A stretch of DNA of 64,000 nt, taken from the NCBI RefSeq assembly GCF_037038585.1, contig NC_092521.1, positions 109,890,605-109,954,604 on the forward strand, in the 5' to 3' direction. This stretch comes from Patagioenas fasciata. Lineage: Eukaryota; Chordata; Aves; Columbiformes; Columbidae. This document shows, one piece after another, positions 47,091 through 61,400 of this stretch; the stretch's first letter is position 1, and each line of letters begins with the position of its first letter. The translations under genes were made by a program, and so were the position numbers. Under the pieces are notes generated by a model. That model was not told where the DNA came from, searched no databases, and saw nothing but the letters and a program-made list of their open reading frames with translations.

Positions 47091-50000
47091 ATGCATCTTA
47101 CACAACTTTTTCCAGGATGTCCAGTTCTGCCTTAGCTTTCATTTTTGGATGCACTTCATAATGAACATTGGTATTTGTACAGCTGCCTTCTGTCTTCCTG
47201 GTTGGCTGAATGAAGGCCTGATTATTTTCCAACAACTTTCGTAATTACCCTTGAAGAAGTAAATTGCTGTCTGCTGTGTATAGTACATCTATCATTATGA
47301 TAACAGTTCTTCTCTTCATAATATTTCCATGTGGGCTTTAATTGGCAACCTTTTGTAGCTTGGCAAAGATTTCATGAACTCTCTCTGTGCTCGGAAGAAC
47401 AAAGAACAAATTTCAAAGGCAGGAAGACAACACTAACGAGTATAGCTGCTACTCACAATAAAGGTATCTATCTCTCACTTGTAACAGGTTCTGGGCTTAT
47501 GGTTTGCTTGGTTTTTAAAAAAATCTCGTTACTGATGCATGACATTAGCAAAAACAGGGAAAACTGGCTTTTCTAGTGCATGGTTTTCTACACATCCACC
47601 TTTATTTGTATAGAAAACGCAGTGGAGAACTCTCATAAGGCAACTTCATATCCTTTCTTATACAAACTGCATCCCTTCAGAGTGAATCGTTTCAGATTGC
47701 TGGCTGGACTGAAAGCTTCTGCTTGTGATGTTAGAGGGCTCTCTGTATCTTCTTCTACCTTGGAATAAAGTAGCTTCTCTCACAAAATATATTGCAAAAA
47801 TTTTCTTGAGAACAGTTTAGAAGAAAAATGCCTGGAAGTGTATTAAAGCATAAATCTTTTGATAGCACCTTATAACAAAGATCTGTTAAGCAAGTATCCC
47901 AGATTTAAAATCTCAAGTAGGTTTAAAAGGTAGAGTTGAAGGAAATTATGATCGCATATATGAAGCATTGTACATCATGACTAATGTAATTAGAGGTCTC
48001 ATTTCTCCACGGACTAATTAGAATGTAACAAATCCTTACAGAATGCAACACCTTCCAGTTTGAATCTCCAAAGTGTTAATTAAGCTTCATTAAACTCTTG
48101 GGATGTCCTTTTTTTCCTTTTTTTTTTTTTTTTTTGTGGGGCAGGGTAGGGCTGTTGTTTGGTTGTGGTTTGATTTTGGTTTTTTTTGTAAACAGAGCTA
48201 AGAAGCTTTGCCCAGATTTGTTATGTGCCTTTAGGTGAGCACTATGGATAAAAGAGCTCTGGTGTTGTGATTGTTAATATCCAGTTAAATCCATCAGAGT
48301 GCATTTTTTTTTTTCGGAAGTGGTAGCATTGCATAAATTTGCTTTTAAGTTTACTGTAGCAGTGAAAGTGGTAAAAATAGATTATTCTTTGAAGTATGGG
48401 AGAGTCTCCATTTTAGAGGCCATTTAGGCATTGCTTATTTAGCAATCCATAATTTGCCATTTGCATCTATCTCCATTTATGCTCTGCAACAGAATTAACA
48501 CTCTGCCTCGATGCGTACTTGAAATTTAGGTAATGATAGTGGTTCAGGATTATAAGAGCACTCCTCATATTGAGTCAGGGGTGAGAACTACTGCAAATGC
48601 TAGAGAAAATATATCGTTGTGGGCACCAGCTTTTTGATAAGATATACATGAGGGATTCTGACTGCTGTTAGGCACTTCTGCTGTCACTTTTGAAAAATGC
48701 AAGATCATTATTCCTCCTGACCAGGGACTTCAGATCTAATAACTTTATTCTGCATGCAGTTAAACTAATTTTTACCTGGTTTTTATCTTTTTGTTGTTGT
48801 TGTTTGTTGCTTTTGTTTCTTTGTGTCTAATGCCAAGTTGCAAAGTAACCCTGCAAATTGTTCCAGATGTGGCTTTATTTTAGTGGTAAATACAATAATG
48901 CGTAGGTGATTTATTGGTTTTTAAAAGGTATTGGAAACTTTTGCATCTAGAACATTCATTAAGTGCGAGAGATCATTATTCGCCAAAGATCAGCTAGTGC
49001 TTAGCAAAACTTTCAGTCTCACTGTTCTTGACTTCTGTGACAAGGGAGATGCATTTTGAAGAGAGGCGGTTGACTGGGGACTTGGTGGAACCTATTTACA
49101 TTGATTTAGTTGAGGAGGTTTGCCAGTTTTAACAAACAACAAATTGCCTTATGTTTTCTCACTCCCACTATTCTCATGGTAACAGAGAACTCTGCCTCAT
49201 GATGCTGATTTGAGGGCCTGCCAATTACTTTAAATGCAAAACAAAGGACTAGATCTACTATTCTCTTATTTTTCTCTTTTTCCTGCAAATGTTGCAGATT
49301 TTTCCACTATGCTCATTCATGCAGGACTTGCTTGATTTCCCTCCCTTTGAAGCACTCACCTTAATTTCTCTCAAAAGTAATCACTCTTCCAGAAATGCCG
49401 TTTGCCCTCTTTCTGCATCAGAATCTCCCTAGGTTTTGAAACCTAGTTTTGAAAACACTGGACAAGTAACTTCAAAGTTTTTATCAGGAAAGGAAAAATA
49501 AAAAGTAAATGGACCATAGAAATTCATACACAAAGCTATTTTTGAAACTATTTTTTGTTTGTCCTCCTCTTTGGTGAGGAGAAGGGAGCTGTGGTGCCTG
49601 CTGACAGAAAAGGTGATGTAATAAAGTCAAGCATGGAGACCAGACACAAAAGATTAACGGAGGCAAAGCAGAAGACTAAGATAAGTTCTTCTATCAAAAG
49701 TTACTCTCTGCAGAAGCTATGAAGTAATTTCAAATTATAAGTGTACAGAACTATTAACATCTCTTCTTGACTGAGAGCAGGGACCTTAACCTTGGTTCCT
49801 TGTATTTTTCAATAAACTCTTACTGAGTTGTAGAAAATCCTTTAACAGATTTTTTTTAAAGCTGCTAACATTTTGTCTAAAGCACTTAACAATTCATCAA
49901 TTCGTTGGAGTACAGACAAGAAGCTGAGTCTCCAGCTGAGTACTGAGTACCCTAGGAGGAGGCTTCAGTGTTATTGCACTACCTAGACCCTCTTCAGAAT

Positions 50001-53000
50001 GAAACTTTGAGTGCAGGCTTAAATAAGGAGTCAAATTCTGTGGTTACTGCTGAAAATTTAGAGTTGACTAAATGGAACTTGTTTTAAATAATCACTGAGA
50101 TTAGAATCTGCTCACCATAGAAAAAGGTTTTAAAAGATATTGGGAGGAGGACTAATACCTTCCCAGTAGTCTTTAGCAGCGGCATTAGCATTTGTAAGTA
50201 AACACTAATACAATTTCAAATTTAAGCCCACTTTTCATCACTGTGTGGACATCACTTGCTGATGAGACATTGCTGTGGAAATGAATAATAAGCGGGAACT
50301 GCCAAAATTTGTCTTCACTTGAATGGTGCCACGGTCCAATTTACACAGCTTCAGTAGCGGGAGACAAATGAGCAGTGATTATCATTTACTCTGTCAGAAG
50401 CAATGGTGGTATGAATGGCTCTGTCCAAAATAATCAGAGTGTTGGCTATAGGCCAAAGCTACGAAAGACCAACACATGGTGTTTTACAGATTTAGAGAGT
50501 TGTATAGCTTCTGACTGCAGAAAAATCTGAAGTGGATGGATGGGATAGAGAGCAGAGGGAGGAAACGTTCTAATACTGTCATTTGAGAAGACGAATATCT
50601 GTGAGATCAGACTTTCTGGTGCATGTATCTTTAAAACACAAACAGCAATATTCTGTCTCTTGTATCCACTTTTTTATGCTTGGGAGGATTACACAGTACT
50701 TTCCAGCCTTCTCCCCATGCAAATCAAACACCCTCATTCCTGGACTAAGTGGGAGATTTGTCCACTGATCACATCCTGCTCTTATCTCATTTATAAGGTA
50801 GTGGTTAAAAAGCATGAAACATTGTGCAACAACATGAAATGCTTTAGTCCAGGGTTTTGTGGTTAGTCACCTTTCTCTCTTTCTAACCTACCTGTTCACT
50901 TTATCTAAAGGGATTGATACTCGAAGTTGTCTTGATGCTCCCACTGGATCGGTAAGAAATGTTTTCTGATCCTGCAGCCCTGGTAGAGTTCCTGCCAGAT
51001 GGTACTGCTAATACCTGCTCTACATACATTCTGAATTTTCTTCTCATCATCAGGCACCCAAAAGGAAAAGTAATACTGTGCTCTCAGCTGGAAGATTGGA
51101 AGTGAACACACTGAAATTTGAGCTCTTTGGGAAGGGATGCAGTCCCATAAGATTAACATCTATTGCACGCATTTTTCGTAATTGAGGTGGACTCATTTGG
51201 AGGTTTGATTTATTTTTAATTACCAAAAGAGCGTAGCAAAATAAACATCTCTTTGATTATATAATAATCCAGTACAGGAATTATTGATGCCCTATTCTGA
51301 CATAGTTCTTTGTGAGGACAGAATAATTTTCCAGTAGGAACATTCTTGCCCTTATTTTAATCGGCATTGATTTGTTCCCCAAATCTTCCCCAAATCCAGT
51401 GAAGCACCTTAGATTTTACACATTGAAGCCCTCTATGAGCTCCCTTCCATCATCAGAGCTCTACTGATGATCTTAATTTGTGTAACGTTTCTAGGAAAGG
51501 CTCTGAGCACATTTTATCCAGCCTGAGGCGCTACACATTAAGGAGTCTTGTGAACCCTGGAACTAATGAAGCTAGATTTGCTACTTCATTAAATTTACAC
51601 TCTTGTGAAGTTCTCATTACTGTTGTTCATTTTTAAAGTTAGTTTGTTAGATTTGTTATGTCCATCCCTCTACAGAGTCACAGATGAAGTTACTAAAGGG
51701 AGCTGTGTTTGCAACAGAAAAGAAAAAAAGCAAATTATGAGCTACTTTCTTTGTTTTTAAAATCAAAGTCAGCTGTAACAAGAGACAGCTTCCTGAGCAT
51801 CACACCCGCTGCATTGCAGAGATAATGTGAATGACAACCATTGTTATATCACCTTGGGGAACAGCTCCAAAGAGCCATTCTTTAACAGCCGTCTTATCTT
51901 CATACTGGCTGATTTATACATTAATTAATTATATATGGCATAAATTGTAGCCCAGTAAAAATGATTTGGGCCACTTTAGGACAACGAATATGATTTTTCA
52001 TAACAACTAATACAAGGCTACATCTTTATGTCAATCTGACAGTACAGAGTCTCAGGGCTCCTGGGGGTTTGCCTTGGCCTGAGCTGATTGTAGCTGGGTG
52101 AACACTTGCCAGTAGCCACCTCACTGGTGCCTAAGCTGGATAGGCTTCAGCTTAGTAAATCTTAAGGTCACTGAAGGACTGACAAACCCTGTTCTTCCTG
52201 TGTACACAACAGCAGCCCTTTGATTAAGTGAGTGCAACTTTCAAACTTTGGCTGGTATCTGATGAAGAGGAATGAGGTTGAGGTGCAAAAATTAACAAAA
52301 TTAGTCCCAAGCAGACCCAAGACTAAAGAAGAAGGTAATCCCACCATTAAGGTCCCCTCAGCAAGGACTTCAGAATGCTTATGACGTTTTGTAACTCACC
52401 ACTACCACTGTGAGATTAGGGAGACTGAAACGGTCAGCCTCAGGACCAAGAGGTACACCTAAACAGTGAACGTAATGCCAGAGAACAGGACTGGTATTAG
52501 GCTGTTTTGTATATATAAAAAAAGAAGCAACTGCACTGTCAACGAGGTTTTTCTCTATTAATGAGATCATTCTGGACTATTGGACTGCTAAAACAATACC
52601 TGGAGTAACAACGTATTCTTAGCCCGATAGTGTGCTAACTTTTGCCCATAACAAGATTTTGAAGCTAACAAAATAACCCACCAGTAAATTCGCTGCATTA
52701 TATTCTGCTGAATTAACATAGTTGCATTTGCACTTATGATACCAAAACTCTTCTTTTTTTTTTACTTACAACCATATCAAACATACTATAGTGAAGAGAC
52801 CAGTCTTGCAACACATCTTTCCTGAGTGTTGAAGTAACTTTAGCTCCTTCTAGTTTGTTAAAACATGTTCTGATCCTAATGAGCTGATGCACTGCAAAGC
52901 TCAGTGCCTTGCTCTTCAATTAGCAGAAGCCAGACATATCCACGCCAAGGGTAAATTGGTCTTTCCCTGTTCCTTGATATTCTTCGTCAAAGCTTTTATT

Positions 53001-56000
53001 TACTAGGCCTCTACCTTTCAAACCCAAACTCCATTCTCCCTTACTTGAGTGCTAAAATCCTCATGTATAGGCAACTTGTGTGACGAGACTGTAAATTCTT
53101 AACAAATCTTTTCTCCCATATTGTGAAATCTAGAAAACGAGCTGTCCCAGATGAGTTCTACGGTGTCTTGTAACGTGTGGTCTAGATTCTCCTTCCTTCA
53201 TCATGGCTTTTATCATGAAACAGTAGGAAAATCACTTGTTTCTCTGTCAACACTGGGGAAAACTGAGCTCTAAATTCAGAAATTACTAGGGATACCAAAA
53301 TTCTCTTTATTTCTCACCTTTCCACTTGATTTCATGTGTACAGATCCTTATTATTTACTTCATGGAATCTTGAAAAGCATATTTTCCTTTGCAAACCAGA
53401 CTAAAACATCATTTTAACTTATCAAATAATAGCACTGAGCGTGTTTCTTGTTCCTGTATTCTACAAAACAGGTTTCTGAATAACGACAGAGACTTCCTGG
53501 AGTGTTTCCGTGTCGTTCTTTTCATTTGATTTGCTATTGAGTCAACATATTATGTGCTGATGGCAAGCCCGTATTCCAGTGTACAGGATGCTTTTAAATT
53601 ATCATAGGCACTAAAGAATGTAATTACTTATAATGGTCTGTTGTCTGCATTTTGGTAGTGTATGTATTATTTATGGTACTCATGATATTTACTTCTTCCT
53701 CACATCTGCCATGCCTTCATTGCCTTACTGGTCAGAGTAAATATTTTACATTATAGCATGAGTGGTAAAACATATTCCATAGTGCAAATGAAGTAAATAA
53801 CCCAATACTAGATCTTTACTCTCGACTTTCTATAGAACTGAGGGCTTTTTTGTTTTGTTTTGGTCTTAAATCTCAAAGCATCACAGCTGAAGTAAAATTC
53901 ACCTCTAGTTAAAATTCGTCTACAAGCTTTCTCCCTTTCCTTATAAACTATTCTTGTGTAACCAATTCTTCTACTTGGGGCATGCAAATCTACTACATTA
54001 TGAAATCAGTTTCTCTAATGATGCAGCTGGCAAAAACAAAAACATAATTCACAGCCTGCATCAATTTGAGAATGTTTTAACAACCCCTCAACTTGTTCTT
54101 TAAAGAACACGTTTTAAGGTCATTGCTTCATTGATAGGTTTGCTCTAAAATAGCAAACTTGGAGTAAAAGTCTGAGTATAACTACATGAGGGAAATGTGG
54201 TGCAAGGGCACAGAAAGGAAAGAACTGCACCTCTTATAACTGTGGCCTGCATTAATGAAATTGAACTGGGCCAGGAATCATACCTCACATTAAAAATCTT
54301 TAGGAAAGGGTTCCCTCAAGAGTCAGCAATTTCCTCTTCCCTGCAAAGAAGTTTAGCTTTTCTTGGGATACACTGTTTGCAGTGTATAGCCTCAAGTGTA
54401 ACACAGATTTCTTTGGCGTAGCATCTTAAGTAGGTGATATTTGCAAGAGTATTCCCTTCTCCGCTTCTTGCCAAGGCAGGAAATAATATTAATCAGCTTT
54501 GCTAAAGTCACTCTGCTCCATTATTTTCAGGTAGGAGGGCCCATGGGAAGACACGGTTAGAAATCAACAGAAGGGAAGAAAAACTTAGGGAGCAGCAAGG
54601 AGGAAAATAAAGGAACAGGGAAACAAATATTAAAATGAGAGAAAACAAGAATAAAGGAAACACAAAATACAGAGATCCTGATCAGTAGTGATGTCGAGGC
54701 AAAGTATTAATTTTAGGCCTTTCAGAGCTTAAATACTTTGGAGCATTGAGCTGAAGGAAATGCCTAATGCAAAGGTGCACTAGTTTAAATAAAAACTGTC
54801 AGGTAGCATGGCCCAATGCTATTTAAACCTGTACAATTTGTTGTTCAAAATATACTGATTTAAGACTTTGGTTGTTTGTAATTTTATCCCAGTCTGCAGA
54901 ACAGTTTTCGCAGGTAAAATTAATAGGCCAGTATAAGCCAGGCAAAAGTGCATGTCATGTTCTCACAAGCAGTTCTTTGGATATGACAAACTTCAGTTTA
55001 CAAATGAACATGTGCTAACATCAATCTACAACTAAGTTCACCAGGATTACACTACCCTTTGGTACTTCTGCCATTGCAAAGCTGTCAATCTTGCTGTTAG
55101 GTTTGGTTTCCCCTTCTGGCTTCTGTCCCACTTGTCACTTCTGCTGTACAGAGGGAGAGAGAAAACACCCTTGAGCTCTGTGTTAGTAACTTTACCCACC
55201 TCTTTCCAGCTGTGCTGTCAACCTCCTGTCTGTTCTTTATGGCTTACAGGCAGAACCTTGGAAAGTGAATGTTGCTTTAGTGATCTTTAGCGATTATGCC
55301 CCCATGGCTAGGCTGATACATATTGAATCTCAACTTGAAACATGTTCTTCTTTGGTATTTAGATATCATGGTGAGAAACCTCATAGCAATATCCCTGATA
55401 GAATATTCCTGCAGTAGAAGCCTGGGCGTGACTTGGTACTGTTGAGGAGGGAGTAACTTCAGTGATAGCTGAGGGAATTAAAACATCTGAAATGGCACCA
55501 AGCAAATGTGATAGGTATTGTGGCATACTCAGAGTTTCTTAAAGGATGTGCAAGGAAAAGCAGAGGTTCTGCAGGAATAGAAATTTGCTGATTGTTTCAT
55601 CAAATGCATGAGCAACCCAGCTGGATGTGGTAGTCTGTCTTAAAATGTATTAATAGGAGAAGGATTTCCTGAGGTGATGAGGTGCCAAAGGATGAATGCA
55701 ATCAACTACAGCAAAAATCTCATAGGGTGCTAATTCGCATTTTAGCCACTTTGAAAATCTGATCTTAAGTAAATGGTTATCTATCTTTTCAAAAAAACAC
55801 AAACAACTAACTTGGTAAGTTTATTTGTTTGAATGTATTTTCTAGAAACTACTTTGTACATTTATGCATACTGTACTGGTTTTTTGTGCATGGAGTAGCT
55901 TAATGAACATAAATACTTTTTGGTTTAAATTGTAGACATTTTTAAGCAAATGCTATACGTATAATGCCTTTGCACTTTCTTAGACTGCACATATTGTTTA

Positions 56001-58184
56001 TAAATACATTTAAGGTAGATGCAGGATCACAGATAACAAAACTGATGTGGTTGTTTTACATTTGATGTGCATACCACTTTAAAATTAAGCTCATTAAAGA
56101 TAATAGAATGATCCATTGGCAGGCCTTCAGCTGCAGACCTAGAGGTGACAGGCTATTTGGTGAACAATTTACTGAGTGTTGCACTCTCCCCCTCCTTCTT
56201 AACCATGGGCATTGTAAGTTCATTCTATTAACCTTAATAGGTTTGCTTTCCAAGTGTTTTACTCTGAAGATTTAAAAGTGAACTCTATCATATGTCAGCC
56301 TGCAGCTAACAAGCAACTAAACTAAAAGAAGATGCAATATATTTATCTATGTGTATATTTGTATCTATGTCCACAAGTAGTAACACCTAATGCACATGAA
56401 GAAATGATGGACTGTGCCCTGTGTAATGCTCTTCACTGCAGGTGTTTCATTGTTCCATAGGGTCTCTCAGGAATTTTTCTTTCTCTCAGTTAAAGAAGCA
56501 TTAATGGCAGGCATCTCTAGCTAGCAAGTGTTTTTGTATGCATTAGCTGAAAAAGGTTGTGCAAGTGAGAAAGGCTTATTTTCCTCACGAACAACTCCAG
56601 CAGATATATCTGAGGGTTGCCCTCTGTCCCAGCAGGATGTTCTTTTCTCTTCACTTGGGACCCAAAGACAGAATTAGCAAGCAAGTTGTAACAGATTTAG
56701 CATTTGAGTTGAGGGTAGGCTCAGACTAATGGGACAGAATAGCAGCCATTATCTTTTCTCTATTGCTGCCGTTCAAACTGCTTATCAGACAGTGCTGCTG
56801 ACATTTTTATGGAACTTAACAAAGACACTGAAGCAGCTGGGTGCCTCCTATCATTTCTGTCCCAGAGATCTCTCAAAGTGGTTCCCCCTCACAATGACAC
56901 TGTCTCTGAGAGATACAAGTCCTTGCAGGACTCAACACTTCTCTTACTTTGATGAGTTAGAGCAGTGGCTTGGAGAGGTCCATACAGCTGTAAATGTCAG
57001 CTATCAAATGGCCCCACTATTCATCACCCTGGTAGTCATCACCACAGAAACACCATACCAAGGCCTTAGCCAAACTTAGCCCAGCCAAGACAGAAGTGAC
57101 AGTAACGATTTGTGAGCAGATGCTAAACCTGTTCTTACCCTGAGACACTAGTCACCTTCCAATCTTCACAGCCTTAGGTTCATATTGACGGTCCTGCATG
57201 CTAAAGTGACTGCAGGTAAAGGTTGCCTTTCGCAGTTTTACAAGAACATTCATTGCCATGGGACATGGATGAGAACCTGATAGACCACCACGTGAAGCTA
57301 CCACAACTTACTTTCTCTCACTCTGAATGCAGTGGCACGTGGACATGGCCAGAGTCACAAGAAAACTTTCATCACATCTCAGCATCCATGCCATCCCATT
57401 TGCTCTCATATCCAGTCCAAATGCATGATGTTCATTTCCCAAATGCTGGCTCCTTGTGCCACCTATTGAGAGAGCTATGCTTACAGGACTAGTGCAGTTA
57501 GCAAGACTTGGGGTAAAGACATTGAGAACTAAAAACACGTGCATTTTTTAGTGCTATGGAATGCACTTATATGAGAAACTAGACTGTGCTGGAGAAGTGG
57601 TCCTGAGAGGAAAAAGCAGAGTGATTTTCCATGTTGGCTGTCCCACACTGAGACAACAACGAGAGTTCCTGGACATGTCCGACAAAATAAGACAATCCTT
57701 CCACTCAGAATAGAGTGCATCTCACTGGATTGCTCCTACTTCTTAACTCTTCTGTGCTGCCAGGACACCAGAGTGAAGGCCTCTTGGACAATCCTAGCCA
57801 AGTTGGTCAAACAGCTTGTCTAACATCTCAGCAATCTGCATAGTTTCCTGATGCCACAAAGTCAACAATATAGTCATAGCTATTAGACTTCACGATCTCT
57901 GTTTAGCATTGTCCACAGTGACTTGACAGCAGCCAATTTGATGAAAATTCCTTATTTCAACAAGTTGTCACTTCAATACACAATCCTCTTTCCAAAGTTT
58001 ACCTTTCATCCATCTTCACGACAGAATATTGTTGACAATCACCATAAATCTTCTTCTCAATTTCTATAGAATTGATTGATAAATAAATGCCATCTGTCTA
58101 TTCATTAGTAACACAGATTTATTTGTATTTTGCTGTTGATCTCTGGTTGATTTAAAAGTACGGGTATTTCTCATTGATGCCATT
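47091..58184. other. Long AT-rich noncoding stretch, possible conserved elements
   Basis: About 11 kb with no supported gene. Sub-regions at 47950-48600, 50220-50480 and 51780-52060 are rich in TAATTA-type homeodomain sites and have the even texture of conserved noncoding DNA (impression only). 48110-48195 is a T/G-rich run. 56720-57760 is less AT-rich and may be an unrecognised old repeat. TATTTTTCAATAAACTCTTA near 49803 resembles an L2-type 3' end. Confidence 0.4.
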
Positions 58185-58400
58185 ATACAGATGAGGAAAA
58201 CAAAGGCATAGATGCTACAAACCAGATCTCTCAAAGGTATGTTAGTTCCTGAATCATTATATACTCTTGAGGATATGGATCCATGCAGTTTGATTCTGTC
58301 TAGACCTGTCAGTAGTAGAGCATGGATTAAAACTCAGGTCTTCTGAATGCAGTGTCCTGCCTGGTCAGCCATAGGATTATTATACCACTATTTTCTTCTG
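58185..58400 (-). repeat. MIR-like ancient SINE relic
   Basis: TACAGATGAGGAAAACAAAG, then AGTAGAGCATGGATTAAAAC, CTCAGGTCTTCTGAATGCAG and TATTATACCACTA match, in order, the reverse complement of MIR (GATGAGGAAACTGAGGC, GGGATTCGAACCCAGG, CCACTA). The insertion is very old and diverged. Confidence 0.62.
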
Positions 58401-61400
58401 CTTTACTGTGTGACCTAAAATAATTCATAAGGTTTATCTCCAGCCTGCTCTATACCACTACAGAAACAGATTGCACTTAATATTACATATTTTTACTGTA
58501 TTATAATCTCTTCAGGACTTGAAGCAAATGTGAACTTAGCTACATTAACTGCTTTAGGATTTGGACTGGAAGAGTGTGTTAGATTCTGTTTGCCCATGTA
58601 TGCTGGTGACTATTTGCAGGTCTTTTATTTTTTTTTCCCCAAATGATTGTACTTTTCAAATTGGTGTTTGAGTTTTAAGGAGGTTGTGGGGACTTAAATT
58701 GTTGGCACAGGAGAATTGCAAGGATATAATGTCTATAATAAAGCATCCAATTTATCTACTGATGCCTGCATTTTTTGAATTATAAAGCACTTAGGGATGT
58801 TCAGACAATCAGACAGCTGAGCTAGCTAAACATTCCCAACTGTATTATTCTGCATAAATACTGGAATAGGTACTAGAAGGAACCATCCCAGCCTGCTAGT
58901 TTTAACTCTAGGTTCATTTTAATATAAAGTTAAGCTGTGGTGAGAAGGAAAAAAAATATTCTTATCATTTAGACATTGCAGGAATCCTGATTGCCAGCCT
59001 TGTACAGACTGTTTTGGTTTAGCAATAAAACTGGAATAGCAGGAGGAATAAATGCCCCTTACTTTACAAGCTGCTTGTTTCAGACACCACCAGCAGGGAC
59101 ATCTGAAGGTACTCGGGTAGTTTTTGTTCTGCACACTTTCCAGTCAAAAGGGTTCAGATATACATTGCCAGTTACTGAGATCTGCCATAGTTTTTGAACA
59201 GTACCCAAAGTACTTTTCAGTCAAGCATAGAGATAAGTTTCCTGTTCTGGCAAGGGATGGCAGGAGGGAAGGGCAAACAATAAAGCATTGAATTATGATC
59301 TCTGGCATTACCAGACCGATTTGACTTTGGTCTTGGGGAGAGGCATTGTGCTGTGAATGCCACAGACAGTCCTGTCATTTTGTTCAACAAAGTCCTTAAA
59401 TTCTTCTAGACCTTTCAGTCTCGACTAGATTGGGCTATTTGAAAGAAGAAAAAAAAATCTGAAAGCTACTAATGCTGCTATAAGTTAGCCTTGGCCCTCT
59501 ATCTGTACTGGGAGATGCAGACTGGTCATCCTAAGGAAGCACAGGAAGCACAGCAAACACTGCAGGCTTTAGCCCTGTTGTATAGATTCCACTTAAATCC
59601 CCTTGCAATTTGTGTTGACTTTCCTCTTCTTCCCTTGCTAAGTCCCAGGAGATGTTCTGAGTAAACAAAAGCTGCTGCCCTCCTAATCACTCTTCAACTC
59701 TTCCCATCTGATCAGTTTTAGTCGTGCTCAAGTGCAGGGCTAGTCATGTCATAACTGTGCTCTAAAGAAGCTGCCCTGCCCAACAGCTGCTTCTCTGAAC
59801 AGTTTTCATGAAGAAGAGGAAGCTATCTGGAGTCTGATAAGAATAATTTTTACATATATAAATATATATTAAAAATAAGATACATAAAATGCATCTACTC
59901 CTTACACAGACCAGTCATCAAGTCTGTACAAAATAAATGGAAAATATACCAGGTGAAAGTACTGACTGGATTCCTAGTTACCAGAGGAGGTTTAAAAGGT
60001 CTGAGCACTCCCTCAACCTTTCCTGCCAATCATTCAGAAACTTTGTCTGTCAGACAGCCTCATCTGTCACTCAGGAACTACATCTGCTTGCCTGTTTATT
60101 TTCTCACTTAGGGTTGAGGTCGCCTGCCCTCCTTTTAACTAATCAGAGGAGACAGCAGTAATCAAAGCACAGGATCAGTGCTCCTGGGATGCCTTTCTTG
60201 AATAGCCTCTCTGCGTGTTCTTCTGCAAACCTTGCAAAGCAATGTAGGCATGTACAACCAGAGGAAAAGAAAGGAGGAGAAGGTGTTTTTTCTTTTTTTT
60301 GGCTTGGTTTCGTTTGAGATCCAGCTAGAGGAAAGAAATATTGCTGAATCTTGTATGCTACCTGGAAGAACAGGCGTAATATTTACTGAGGAACTTCCCA
60401 TGCGTGACAGGAAAAAAGCTGTTGCTAGTTCATTAAATGGTAGCACTTTATGGGTAAATTCAACTGATGTCCCAGTGCAGAGGTAAAGTGCAAAAGGTAG
60501 GTGAAAGTGCTGTTTTTCAAAAAAGCAAATCAGCCTCTTGACTACTTGTTGTCCCTAAGGAACTATCCATAAGAGAACATGCCAGGCTGGGTGGAGTTAT
60601 TAATTCTGCCTCTCTGAAACTTCCTCTACTAGATACTTTTGCTAGGCTCTGCTAAACAATACTAAGTAGTTGTCAGAGCCTGCCTCATAGAACAGTGCAT
60701 TTCAGCATCGACTGAAGTTACTCTTGTGGAGCTGACCCTTAAAAAGAGCTCTATACTGTGGATGAGAGGCTTGTACCTGAAAGAACAGGTGGTGAAAGAA
60801 AGCCAGAGTTCAGGGAGAGAAAGCGCATCTGACTTGTTAGCCCTTTGCCTCGTTATAGAGTGGGCTGGCAGTTTGCCTTACCCTGCAGACCCTTGCACAT
60901 CTTGAAAGGATTTGAAGGATACCAGTGCCAGCCTGCTCTCTCAAGACTGATTTCTCTTTGTAATGCTATTGTTGTGATGAATCGTGTGTTACTATGATTA
61001 GCAGAGAGAGGTACAATTACTTTTCTGCAGTGGTGGCTGGTAAAGGATTGCCTGGGCCTGCAGGCCTGACAGAGGTAGAAAAAGCATTTTGTCAGATACG
61101 AAAAGAGTGAAGAGATGGAAGTTGCTGCATTTACAGAAAAATAAATGTTGAAAAGGAGCAAAGGAGAACAGGGGGATGAAGGCTTGTGAATCCTACCATG
61201 AACAGGGCCCTGACTGAGATGGACCTCTCCTCTGAGCAAGTATGGCTGTTCCCATGCATAAGATGCCACTGCTGCTTATCAGCAACTACTTGTATCAGAT
61301 GGTAAACCCAAGAACAAATAATTTTAAAAATATTTACAGAGGAGACTGATAGATACTGAAGAAAAATAAGCTATACTGGAGCAAGTTTAATAATTTCACC

